From: Pelosinus sp.
GTDB taxonomy: Bacteria > Bacillota > Negativicutes > Propionisporales > Propionisporaceae
Reading direction: 5' to 3'
DNA length: 53,072 nucleotides
Assembly: GCA_021372375.1 (NCBI GenBank)
Contig: JAJFUN010000124.1
Coordinates: 1-53,072, forward strand
A model generated the notes under the pieces. The model searched no databases and was not told the origin of the DNA. It saw nothing but the letters and a program-made list of their open reading frames with translations. Below, in pieces: positions 45,575-53,072 of the stretch (position 1 is the first letter of the stretch; each line of letters opens with the position of its first letter). Position numbers and translations under genes: made by a program.

Positions 45575-47722
45575 TTACCTGACCGCACTGATTAATGTAT
45601 CGAGCATATCACTCATTGTCGTCATCATACGTGCTGCCGCATTATAGCCTTTTTGATATTGAATCATTTTAGTCATTTCTTCATCTAGACTTACACCGGA
45701 AACAGATTGCCTGGCATTGTTTATCTGATCAACCAATGTCTTTTGGTTAGTCTCTGATCGCTGCGCATCCTGGCGCTGTACCCCTAGTTCACCAATCAAG
45801 GAAGAATAATAACCATCCAGTGACATGTTCCCCAAAGTACTTGATGTATCTGTTTTAAGCCGTTTGCACAATAACGTAGCATTGTCACCACTAGCCACAT
45901 TGCCTTTAGATACTGTGAAATAATATTGATCACTTGTCGTGTTGTCCGCATCTGTCGCAATATTCATATTGAGATTCACGCCACTGACCGTAATAGGAAA
46001 AGTACCGTCTGTAGCATTCGCACTCGAATTAGTCCAGGTAACCCCGCCATCCAAAGAATACTTTACTGTTTTCACTTTTCCTAAGGTTGTGCTCCCTGCA
46101 GTGGTATCAAGTGTTACCGGCTGGACAATTACTGAAGTAGCTGTATCACCATTGGTATAACTGCCACTTGCTGAAACAATGTTAGCTGCACCGCTATTAC
46201 TATTACTTTGGGTTACCGAAATATTACTATCTGCACTATGGTCGGTTAGCGAAAACGTATAAGTATCGCCAATGGCATTAGCAGCGCTGGTTTTCAAATA
46301 GATGTCCACATCAAGACCATTCACATTACTTAAATTATAATGAGGTGGACTAGTAACAGGCGTAACAGGTGTAGAAGGCGTCCATGTAGTACCTCCATCA
46401 CTCGAATATTCTATATTGGCTGGATCATTTGGGCTTCCCGCCGTAGTTGTCTTAATCCTAACCTGAACTTGCGTAGGTATATTTCCCTGTGTATAACCAG
46501 ATCCACCAGCATGATTTGTGGCAAATACAGTCATGCCGCTGCCAACACTATTCGACTGCGTCACCCCAATGCTTGCACCTGACGTTTTTGCCGCAATCAA
46601 GGCGGTGCCGCCACTTGCAAACAAGGCTGGACACACACCAAGTTCGGTAATCCATTTATCTTTGGTATATCCGATTGTTGCATTCGATGTGTAATCAAGT
46701 CCGTTCGCACCAAAAAAGTTGTTACCAGTGCTATTATCCGAACCATAACCACTGCGATGGACGGTATTAAAGTCCTGCAGCAAGAACTGGCTCATACTGC
46801 TAAGATCATTCAAATACCCTTTGACGCCACTAGTTGTTGAGTCACGCATATCCATCAAGCTCTTCATTTCACCATTTTTAAACTCAATAACCTGTTCCGG
46901 TGAAGAACCCGCGATTTTCACCTTTTCTATCACATAGCCATAGTCTGTATCATTGGATTGTGTCAGTGCCAGTTTGGTTGAGCTGCTGCTGTCAGCTAGC
47001 ACATAGCCGCTGCCTGTCTGCACAATATAATTCCCTTTTGCATCCTCTGTCACATGCGTATCAATAAGAGAGGACAGCTGATCGCACAAATAATCGCGAC
47101 GATCACGCAAATCATTGGCATGATCTGTGCCTGCTGCTTCCACCGAAAAAATCTTTTTATTAAGCTGCGAAATCTCGTCGGTATATTGATTGATGGTATT
47201 CACGTTTTTACTAATCGAGTCATTGATGTCAGAAACCATATTTTTTAGTTGCGTGGCACTAGCTTGAATAGAATTGACCAGCGCTACACCATTTTCACGA
47301 ACCGCGGTGCGTGCTCCATCGTCAGAGGCATTAGTCCCCAGTGTTTGCCAAGAACTCCAAAATTTATTAAACACTGTCTGAATGCCTGTATCAGAAGGTT
47401 CACCAAATGAACCTTCGATTTTTCCGAGTAATGCCTCGGTATTGGTATTACACGAAAGAGTCGAGTTCTCTTTCCAATACTGTTTATCCATAAGCGTATC
47501 CCTGGCCCGCGTAATAGATGCAACCGAAACCCCGGTCCCAATCTGATACGATCCATTCTCACTATCAATTGTCTGTGGATTTGTAGTTACCAAATTAACA
47601 CTTTGCCGTGAATACCCATCGGTATTGGCATTGGTAACATTGTGTCCTGCTGTATCCATTCCCGTCTGATTGGCAAATACACCACGTACAACGGTGTTAA
47701 AACCGGCAAAAGTAGATCTCAC
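45575..47722 (-). CDS. flgK: Hook-filament junction protein FlgK, with two repeat units
   Basis: 715 residues (most FlgK have 450-550). GTG start at 47722 with AGGAG 8 nt upstream. The N-terminus is classical (ANQTGMDTAGHNVTNANTDGYSRQ), as is the C-terminus (SGVSLDEEMTKMIQYQKGYNAAARM). The extra length near 385-605 is two copies of the FlgL-type module, with YSSDGG at 439 and YSLDGG at 555. FlgK joins hook to FlgL and filament. Confidence 0.95.
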   Translation of the reverse strand: MRSTFAGFNTVVRGVFANQTGMDTAGHNVTNANTDGYSRQSVNLVTTNPQTIDSENGSYQIGTGVSVASITRARDTLMDKQYWKENSTLSCNTNTEALLGKIEGSFGEPSDTGIQTVFNKFWSSWQTLGTNASDDGARTAVRENGVALVNSIQASATQLKNMVSDINDSISKNVNTINQYTDEISQLNKKIFSVEAAGTDHANDLRDRRDYLCDQLSSLIDTHVTEDAKGNYIVQTGSGYVLADSSSSTKLALTQSNDTDYGYVIEKVKIAGSSPEQVIEFKNGEMKSLMDMRDSTTSGVKGYLNDLSSMSQFLLQDFNTVHRSGYGSDNSTGNNFFGANGLDYTSNATIGYTKDKWITELGVCPALFASGGTALIAAKTSGASIGVTQSNSVGSGMTVFATNHAGGSGYTQGNIPTQVQVRIKTTTAGSPNDPANIEYSSDGGTTWTPSTPVTPVTSPPHYNLSNVNGLDVDIYLKTSAANAIGDTYTFSLTDHSADSNISVTQSNSNSGAANIVSASGSYTNGDTATSVIVQPVTLDTTAGSTTLGKVKTVKYSLDGGVTWTNSSANATDGTFPITVSGVNLNMNIATDADNTTSDQYYFTVSKGNVASGDNATLLCKRLKTDTSSTLGNMSLDGYYSSLIGELGVQRQDAQRSETNQKTLVDQINNARQSVSGVSLDEEMTKMIQYQKGYNAAARMMTTMSDMLDTLISAVR

Positions 47723-47733
47723 TCTATCAACTC

Positions 47734-48246
47734 CTATACTTTACGATCAATCAAAAGACGGCTGCGTGCCGCGCTGCCTGCCTGATTCGTACTATTATTC
47801 GTTGGGGTATATGTTGAATCTGCATTATTTTGCAAAAGCAGGTTTATATTACAATTTACAAAAAAAAGTGCCTGCTGTGTAAGCCGGGCATTAAGCGCAT
47901 TAAGTTCAGTAAGTTCATTAATAATAGTTTTCAAGCGCTCACCTGCCTTATGGACTAGATCTTGCATCTTCTCATGCACAGACAATTTTTCCAGTTCAGT
48001 CATATTTAGCTCTTCCGGCTTTCTGCCATAATGAATAGCCAGTTCCCCCATCAGCTGTATTCTAGCCGTTTCAAATTTATTAGCCTGTAATACTAGTACT
48101 TCCTCTTGTTTAACAATAGGTGGCAAATTCTGCGCTTTACCTGACACTAAGACGTCTTGTTTTGTTTTACTTAGTGCCAATAATTCCGCATACAAATCCG
48201 CACTTTTATTCAATAAAAATATGAGATTTTCCCACTTTTGTCTCAC
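47734..48246 (-). CDS. flgN: FlgN-type chaperone for FlgK and FlgL
   Basis: 170 residues, helical, with a GTG start at 48246 and AGGAGG 6 nt upstream. LIFLLNKSADLYAELLALSKTKQDVLVSG and the following KQEEVLVLQANKFE-type helices fit FlgN (phrases only). It escorts FlgK and FlgL to the export gate. It stands between flgM and flgK, the standard order. Confidence 0.9.
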   Translation of the reverse strand: MRQKWENLIFLLNKSADLYAELLALSKTKQDVLVSGKAQNLPPIVKQEEVLVLQANKFETARIQLMGELAIHYGRKPEELNMTELEKLSVHEKMQDLVHKAGERLKTIINELTELNALNARLTQQALFFVNCNINLLLQNNADSTYTPTNNSTNQAGSAARSRLLIDRKV

Positions 48247-48258
48247 AACAGTCCTCCT

Positions 48259-48561
48259 CTACTTTAAACTATCAACCAGCGTCCGGCCAATCATTTTATC
48301 CGCAATGTCATTGGCATCAACATAATAAGTGCCATCATCCACACGCCCTGACAATTCCTTAACTTTATCTTCCCGCACATCAGAAACGTCTTTCAGTCCC
48401 TGCAAGATTTGACCAAATTCTTGCGCACCGCTTGATAAGATAACCTCATCTTGCTTCTGCACAGTTTTGAATTCCGTCTGTTCGGTTTTATTCTTTGTAG
48501 CTTTATTCATCTCAGCATACGTCTTTACAACGCTTTGTATTTGTTTGCCTGAAATAATCAT
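48259..48561 (-). CDS. flgM: Anti-sigma-28 factor FlgM
   Basis: 100 residues. The C-terminal half (VREDKVKELSGRVDDGTYYVDANDIADKMI in part) carries the FlgM motif that binds sigma-28; the N-terminal half is Lys/Gln-rich and probably disordered. It is exported through the finished hook, which frees sigma-28 for late genes. A candidate sigma-28 promoter lies just upstream, giving autoregulation. Confidence 0.94.
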   Translation of the reverse strand: MIISGKQIQSVVKTYAEMNKATKNKTEQTEFKTVQKQDEVILSSGAQEFGQILQGLKDVSDVREDKVKELSGRVDDGTYYVDANDIADKMIGRTLVDSLK

Positions 48562-48600
48562 TATTCTTTCACCTCATCCATGGGGTATTCCTTGTAAATA

Positions 48601-48627
48601 GTATCGTTAAAAAAGGCGGGAATATTA
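48601..48627 (-). promoter_or_regulatory. Candidate sigma-28 promoter before flgM
   Basis: On the minus strand TAAT (48627-48624), a 15-nt spacer and AACGATAC (48608-48601). It overlaps the terminator of the yvyF transcript, so the flgM-flgN-flgK-flgL operon would start right where the previous transcript ends. Confidence 0.5.
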
Positions 48628-48648
48628 AATATTCCCGCCAACTTTTTT
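48609..48648. terminator. Bidirectional terminator between yvyF and flgM
   Basis: GGCGGGAATATT-AAA-TATTCCCGCC-type hairpin with T-runs on both sides. On the minus strand it lies about 35 nt past the yvyF stop. Confidence 0.88.
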
Positions 48649-48674
48649 ATAACAATATATACATTAACTCTACA

Positions 48675-49079
48675 TTAATCTTTTTCTCGCGTATACATTC
48701 GGCCTGATCGTTTAAGAGCTGCCTGCCGTTCAGCTTCTTTTTTCTCATCCTTTGCCTTTTCTTTATTAGCTTGCGAAAGAATATTCATGCCGCAATCATT
48801 ACAAAGCCTACCTTCGGTAATTGGTGCTCCGCAAAGTTCGCAGGGATAGGAGATCTCAAAATTCCCAACAAAGCGGCCTTTTTTCATCATCCGCATAATG
48901 GTTCTTTCGCTAACCCCTGTCTCCTCATGTATTTGCTTCATCGAAGCCTTGTCAACCTTACGCATATATTCCGTAATAATCAGTTCTTCTTTTTCTTCCT
49001 TCTCAAAACACTCCGGGCAAAGTCCTGACGGATTTTCAACATATAATTTGCCGCATCCTGTGCAATTTTTCAAATTCAT
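48675..49079 (-). CDS. YvyF-like flagellar-region zinc-ribbon regulator
   Basis: About 134 residues from the ATG at 49079 (AGGAG 8 nt upstream). A C-x2-C ... C-x2-C zinc ribbon lies in the first 30 residues (CTGCGKLYVENPSGLCPEC), a helix-turn-helix in the middle (TGVSERTIMRMMKKG) and a second C-x2-C pair set (CELCGAPI, CNDCG). The tail is highly charged. The family (TIGR03826) occurs next to flgM in Bacillota and probably tunes flagellar gene expression. Confidence 0.88.
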   Translation of the reverse strand: MNLKNCTGCGKLYVENPSGLCPECFEKEEKEELIITEYMRKVDKASMKQIHEETGVSERTIMRMMKKGRFVGNFEISYPCELCGAPITEGRLCNDCGMNILSQANKEKAKDEKKEAERQAALKRSGRMYTREKD

Positions 49080-49201
49080 CCAACCAACTCCTATTCTCGC
49101 GTAAGTCATAATCATTACGTAAGCTGACTTGCTTTCTGTTATAAACGAAATATATATAACGCACTAAACAAATTAGCTAAACGGCACAGGGCTCATGGCG
49201 C

Positions 49202-49249
49202 GGGGCACGGGGCAAAATACGGGATTTTTGGTTTTAAAGCCCCGTGCCC
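49202..49249. repeat. GC-rich inverted repeat in the yvyF / HD-GYP gap
   Basis: GGGGCACGGGGC (49202-49213) faces GCCCCGTGCCC (49239-49249). Extra arms GGCGCGGGGC and GCCCCGCGC flank it. It lies in a 440-bp region between divergent genes that is otherwise AT-rich and without genes. The same arm occurs at 12953-12964. Confidence 0.55.
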
Positions 49250-49519
49250 GGTGCTAAGAGCCCCGCGCAAAACTTTAATGCGTTGTATACAGAACTGTAT
49301 TTCTTATATTATACCGATTATTAGCTATAGATACTAGATGCTTAGCCCGAAAACTACAATAATTTTATGACAATAGTTGACACTATATGTTTTTTATCTG
49401 CGCATTTTAAATAATTAGCTAATATTTATTTTATTTTTTCCTGAAACAAGCAGGATTATGACGTTTTTTAGCCAAAATAGAATATACCTAATTTATGAGG
49501 AAAGGCAGTTTAGGTATCT

Positions 49520-50116
49520 ATGTTAACACTTATGCAAGCCCCAGAAATTTATAAATTTGACGCCGCCTTAACAGACGGATTTTTTTCCAGTCTACTGCAG
49601 CTCATTAAACTAAAAGGCGCCAATCTCTATATGCATAGCCAGCAGGTCGCAAATTATGCGGTAAGTGTGGCCGCCAAAATGCGCTTGCCGCGCGAAGAAA
49701 TCGAACGGATACGCGCTGCCGCTATGCTCCATGACCTTGGACAGATTACAGTGCCAAACACTGTTTTGACCAAATATCCCTATCTCTCCACCCGCGAAAT
49801 GAGCGTTTTCAAAAACCATTGCAACGCCGGCAGCTATATGCTGGAGAATATCCCGGCCTGTCAGGAATTAATTCCGTATATTCGCTATCATCATGAACGC
49901 TGGGACGGCAAAGGCTATCCTAAACGCCTGAAAGGAGTAAATATTCCTTTAGGCGCCCGTATTATTGCCGTCGCTGACCATTATGACCGTTTCATCAACC
50001 CCTGCACAGAAAACTGGGTCAAAACCAAAGACGAGGCTATCCGCGAACTCCTCAGCCTATCCGGTATGGCCTTTGATTCGGATGTGGTACGGGCGTTTAT
50101 AGAAGCATTGGGATAA
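49520..50116 (+). CDS. HD-GYP domain protein, likely cyclic di-GMP phosphodiesterase
   Basis: 198 residues, almost nothing but the domain. H39 (MHSQQVANYA), H71-D72, H124-H125-E, D129-G-K-G-Y-P134 and the late V-A-D-H-Y-D are present, so the metal site and GYP loop are complete. Such enzymes hydrolyse c-di-GMP, which favours motility. No receiver or PAS domain is attached, so it is regulated by expression or by a partner. It is a lone plus-strand gene, divergent from yvyF and convergent with comFC. The ribosome site (GAGGAAAGG) is somewhat far upstream. Confidence 0.87.
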   Translation: MLTLMQAPEIYKFDAALTDGFFSSLLQLIKLKGANLYMHSQQVANYAVSVAAKMRLPREEIERIRAAAMLHDLGQITVPNTVLTKYPYLSTREMSVFKNHCNAGSYMLENIPACQELIPYIRYHHERWDGKGYPKRLKGVNIPLGARIIAVADHYDRFINPCTENWVKTKDEAIRELLSLSGMAFDSDVVRAFIEALG

Positions 50117-50123
50117 GTCTGTC

Positions 50124-50789
50124 CTATTGTGCGCCGCTGGCTAACACCAGACCCACTACTTCTGCAGCACCGGCCTTTTTTAATACCTTGGCGCATTCGT
50201 CCATGGTTGTCCCGCTGGTGAAAATATCATCAACCAACAAAATACGTTTTCCTGCTATCTTCTCTGGGCGCGTTACTTTAAACGCGCCTTTTATGTTTTG
50301 TCTGCGCTCCGCTAATTTGAGCTGCCACTGCGGCTGTGTGGCCTTTTCGCGTATAAGAATGTCCTCGCCCCATAAAAAGCCCTTAAGCGCTGCCCATTCT
50401 TTAAAGAGCAGCGCTGTTTGGTTATAGCCGCGTTCTTCCAGGCGCGCCTGATGGAGCGGGACAGGAATTACCAGGTCACAGTCAAATTTATACCGCCGCA
50501 TTTCTAGCCCCTTGTACAAAAGCCAGCGTAAATGCCGCGCATATTCTGCCTTTTGTCGGAATTTCATATCATGCAATAACCCTTTTAGACCTGCCTCATA
50601 ATCGCAAACAGCATAACAGGTATCAAGGTTTACCAATTTATGTATAAACATATTAATTTCCCGTGTCAAGAGTACACTAGTCAAACATTTAGCACACCAC
50701 TGGCCATATACTCCGATTACCTTATGACAAACCGGACATTTGGGCGGATAAATCAGGTCAAGGATTGCTGTCCATAGCTGTTTCAGCAC
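50124..50789 (-). CDS. comFC: ComF family protein (ComFC-like phosphoribosyltransferase fold)
   Basis: 221 residues. An N-terminal zinc ribbon (C-P-V-C ... C-A-K-C, about 18-35) is followed by a type I phosphoribosyltransferase fold with the PRPP loop V-D-D-I-F-T-S-G-T-T. ComFC acts with ComFA in uptake of transforming DNA in Bacillus; homologues (ComF/GntX) occur widely. It overlaps the recD2 stop by 7 nt. ComFA is not in this window. Confidence 0.9.
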   Translation of the reverse strand: MLKQLWTAILDLIYPPKCPVCHKVIGVYGQWCAKCLTSVLLTREINMFIHKLVNLDTCYAVCDYEAGLKGLLHDMKFRQKAEYARHLRWLLYKGLEMRRYKFDCDLVIPVPLHQARLEERGYNQTALLFKEWAALKGFLWGEDILIREKATQPQWQLKLAERRQNIKGAFKVTRPEKIAGKRILLVDDIFTSGTTMDECAKVLKKAGAAEVVGLVLASGAQ

Positions 50790-52942
50790 AAGGCCTCACC
50801 TCTTAGCCGCTCGGCCAAGAGTGAATAGCGCCGTCTGGTCCTGTCGTTAGCCAAGGCAGTATTTAGCGCGGCTTTTGTACCAAATAAGATAACCCGCTCT
50901 TTAGCCCTTGTCACAGCAGTATACAAAAGATTGCGCTGCAGCATAATATGATGTTCATTGACCAAAGGCATTACCACAACCGGATATTCGCTGCCCTGAC
51001 TCTTATGTACACTCATGGCATAAGCCAGATGCAGTTCATCCAGCTCACTGCGCTTATAGGCAACATCAATTTCCGGATACCGCACCGTAACTACACTATT
51101 TTCAATTAAAATAATAAAACCAATATCGCCGTTAAATACACCTTTTTCATAATTATTACGCATCTGCATTACTTTATCACCTTCGCGAAACACTTGACTG
51201 GCGGCACTTAGCTCACACTTACCGGCTGATTTGGGATTAAACGACTGCTGCAGCAGCCGATTTAAGTTTTCCACGCCACAGTCCTGTTTATGCATGGGTG
51301 AAAGTACCTGTATATCCTGCAGCATGCTATAGCCTTCTCTATTTAGTTCCTGACTGCATACTGCCACAATACTCTCGGCCACAGACAGACTGTCAGCAAA
51401 TTCTCTAAACTGAAAATCAAGGCTGCTGCTTACATCCGGCATCATACCGCGATTTATGGCATGAGCATTAAGCACAATCATACTCTCACCCGACTGGCGA
51501 AAAACCTCAGTAAGCCTGACGACAGACACCGTCTCTGAACGAAGTATATCTTTAAGCACTGCACCCGGCCCTACCGCAGGCAGCTGATCGACATCGCCTA
51601 CTAATATTACTCGGCAGCCGTCAGGTACAGCCCGCAAAAAATAATTCATTAGGGAAATATCCATCATCGACACTTCGTCTAAAATCACTACGTCAGCATC
51701 CAGCGGCTCATCCTCATTCTTGGCAAAGAAAGGGGCTCCGTCAAGTCCGCCGGTTGCCTCCAGTAAACGATGCACCGTCCTAGCCTCACGTCCTGTAGTT
51801 TCACTTAAACGCTTGGCGGCCCGGCCGGTAGGCGCGCCAAGCATAATTTTGCAGCCTGCGGCCTCAAGTACTGCCAGTATGCCCTTAACAACAGTAGTTT
51901 TTCCCGTACCAGGTCCTCCCGTTAACGCTAATATGCCATGCTGCAAAGCAGATACCACCGCTTGCCGCTGCGCCTCAGCCAAAGCAATACCAGCCGTTCT
52001 TTCCCAAGTATCGACGATTTTTTCATAATTTTCACCGGCAACTTTCTTGGCTTTATCACGTAAATACAAGAGCCGCTCGGCTACCTGCTTTTCAGCATAA
52101 TATAAATGCTTGGGGTAAATTAACACCATGCCGTGAAAATCCTCGACATATAACTGATTGGCTTTAATGAGCTCGCTTAGTCTAAGCGCTATTTCCATGC
52201 TGTCCGCCTGAAGAAGCTTGGCAGTCTCCCGTACCAAGAGTTCTTCCGGTACACAGCAATGCCCGGCTTGTACAGTCTGGAGCAAAGCAAAATCAATACC
52301 GGCGGCAATCCTTGCAGGATCATGGCGATCTTTCCCCAGCGACATGGCGATTTGATCTGCGATGCGAAAGCCAATCCCGTCAACCTCGGCTGCTAATCGA
52401 TAAGGCTGATTCTCGAGAATCTCCTGCGAGAGAGAGCCATACTGTGCAAAGATTTTTCCGGCATAAGCACCGGTCACACCATGCAGCTCTAGAAACAGCA
52501 TAACTTCCCGCATTTCAGCCTGCTCGGCATAAGAACTACGAATCATCTCGGCCTTTTTACTGCCGATACCCTCCACTTCTACCAAGCGATGCGGCGAAAA
52601 TTCCAGTACATCAAGTACCTTCATGCCAAAATGCTTAACCAGCCGTGCCGCCATCGCCGCACCAATACCTTTAATTGCCCCTGAGCCCAGAAAACGTTCA
52701 ATGCCCTTTAAATCCGTAGGCGCAACTCGTTTATACGAAGTAATTTTAAATTGACGGCCAAAGCGAGCATGCTCCGCCCATTCTCCTGTAAGCTCCAACT
52801 GCTCTCCCACCAGCGGCGCCGGTAGTTTGCCTACCACTGCAATCGCTTTATGCTCTTTATCCGGCCGCAGTTTAAATACGGTAAAACTACTGTCAGCACT
52901 CTGAAAGGTTATATTCTCTACAATGCCAATTAATTTTTCCAC
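50783..52942 (-). CDS. recD2: ATP-dependent helicase RecD2
   Basis: 719 residues. Two helix-hairpin-helix type segments in the N-terminal half (AIKGIGAAMAARL, VEGIGSKKAEMI, EVDGIGFRIADQIA) are followed by an SF1B helicase core with Walker A GGPGTGKTT (about residue 340), the D-E-V-S-M motif and the C-terminal A-M-S-V-H-K-S-Q-G-S-E motif. This is the RecD2/YrrC type of bacteria that lack RecBCD; it moves 5'-3' on DNA and works in repair and fork progress. Confidence 0.95.
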   Translation of the reverse strand: MEKLIGIVENITFQSADSSFTVFKLRPDKEHKAIAVVGKLPAPLVGEQLELTGEWAEHARFGRQFKITSYKRVAPTDLKGIERFLGSGAIKGIGAAMAARLVKHFGMKVLDVLEFSPHRLVEVEGIGSKKAEMIRSSYAEQAEMREVMLFLELHGVTGAYAGKIFAQYGSLSQEILENQPYRLAAEVDGIGFRIADQIAMSLGKDRHDPARIAAGIDFALLQTVQAGHCCVPEELLVRETAKLLQADSMEIALRLSELIKANQLYVEDFHGMVLIYPKHLYYAEKQVAERLLYLRDKAKKVAGENYEKIVDTWERTAGIALAEAQRQAVVSALQHGILALTGGPGTGKTTVVKGILAVLEAAGCKIMLGAPTGRAAKRLSETTGREARTVHRLLEATGGLDGAPFFAKNEDEPLDADVVILDEVSMMDISLMNYFLRAVPDGCRVILVGDVDQLPAVGPGAVLKDILRSETVSVVRLTEVFRQSGESMIVLNAHAINRGMMPDVSSSLDFQFREFADSLSVAESIVAVCSQELNREGYSMLQDIQVLSPMHKQDCGVENLNRLLQQSFNPKSAGKCELSAASQVFREGDKVMQMRNNYEKGVFNGDIGFIILIENSVVTVRYPEIDVAYKRSELDELHLAYAMSVHKSQGSEYPVVVMPLVNEHHIMLQRNLLYTAVTRAKERVILFGTKAALNTALANDRTRRRYSLLAERLRGEALC

Positions 52943-53044
52943 AAAAGTACTCCTACTAATTGCTTTTCAATTATTATCTATTTTATTTCGTATAAAGGCC
53001 GACAAATCCTGCCAAGTACCTCCTGATTTTTATATTTGCCTGTA

Positions 53045-53072
53045 TTCCCCTCTAGAGAGGGGTGGCGCGAAG
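53045..53072 (+). repeat. MITE-like repeat, copy 3 (cut by window edge)
   Basis: The 20-bp terminus TTCCCCTCTAGAGAGGGGTG is identical to copies 1 and 2, followed by GCGCGAAG, which resembles the start of the GxCGCGTGAGCGACGGGGTGTG arm. It lies upstream of recD2. The rest is outside the window. Confidence 0.8.

Noticed and set aside
1-53072. tRNA and rRNA genes, transposases, prophage
   Set aside because: I looked for TTCGA arms with CCA ends, rRNA-like blocks and transposase or integrase motifs and saw none.

Overview
The window is chromosomal DNA from a motile member of the Bacillota, most likely a Negativicutes (Sporomusa/Pelosinus-like) diderm. I infer this from the general look of the proteins and from conserved gene order, not from a marker gene. 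Almost everything is on the minus strand. The order comFC - yvyF - flgM - flgN - flgK - flgL - DUF6470 - fliW - csrA - flaG - fliD - fliS - fliT - (flagellin) ... hpf - secA - prfB ... ftsE - ftsX follows the comF-to-ftsEX block of Bacillus subtilis. Flagellin glycosylation genes, a second flagellin cassette and small accessory genes sit inside this old frame.

Region by region (minus-strand genes read right to left). 50.1-52.9 kb: recD2 and comFC, facing a small HD-GYP gene on the plus strand. 37.8-49.1 kb: late flagellar genes. FlgL (about 940 aa) and FlgK (715 aa) are enlarged by a repeated module with a Y-S-x-D-G-G-x-x-W core, and one copy of the module also lies in the main flagellin. FliW and CsrA are present, and the flagellin leader has two good candidate CsrA sites. 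36.2-37.6 kb: main flagellin. 24.7-36.0 kb: glycosylation island with two multidomain glycosyltransferases carrying TPR-like helices, a decayed transketolase gene, a 966-aa protein joining a CgeB-like glycosyltransferase to a GT10 (fucosyltransferase-type) domain, and gmd, a GDP-fucose-synthase-like gene and a ColD/E1-like sugar 3-dehydratase. Together these last genes suggest a GDP-3,6-dideoxy-hexose (colitose-like) made and transferred to the flagellum.

18.6-24.6 kb: a second filament cassette. It holds a FliS-FliT fusion chaperone, a flagellin whose variable region is a von Willebrand factor A (VWA) domain with a MIDAS-type metal site, and a short FliD-like protein. Between these lie debris: a nucleotidyltransferase/HEPN pair with an in-frame stop, and a truncated Gfo/Idh/MocA oxidoreductase. 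17.9-18.6 kb: a zinc-ribbon gene behind a roughly 280-nt leader that looks like an unrecognised structured RNA with its own promoter. 14.6-17.9 kb: a polar amino acid ABC transporter with two paralogous binding lipoproteins. 9.2-14.5 kb: cold-shock protein, hpf, secA and prfB, the last with a programmed +1 frameshift. 0-9.1 kb: envelope genes (LmeA-like/DUF2993, DUF5693, csaB, YitT, M50 protease, ftsE, ftsX, M23 peptidase and the start of a Ctp protease).

Three copies of a roughly 125-bp MITE-like element with a perfect 20-bp terminal inverted repeat lie at 8.1 kb, 13.1 kb and the right edge (cut by the window). The best candidates for something undescribed are the VWA-flagellin with its own chaperone fusion, the repeat module shared by FlgK, FlgL and flagellin, the colitose-like sugar route feeding a GT10 fusion enzyme, and the structured RNA at 18256-18533.
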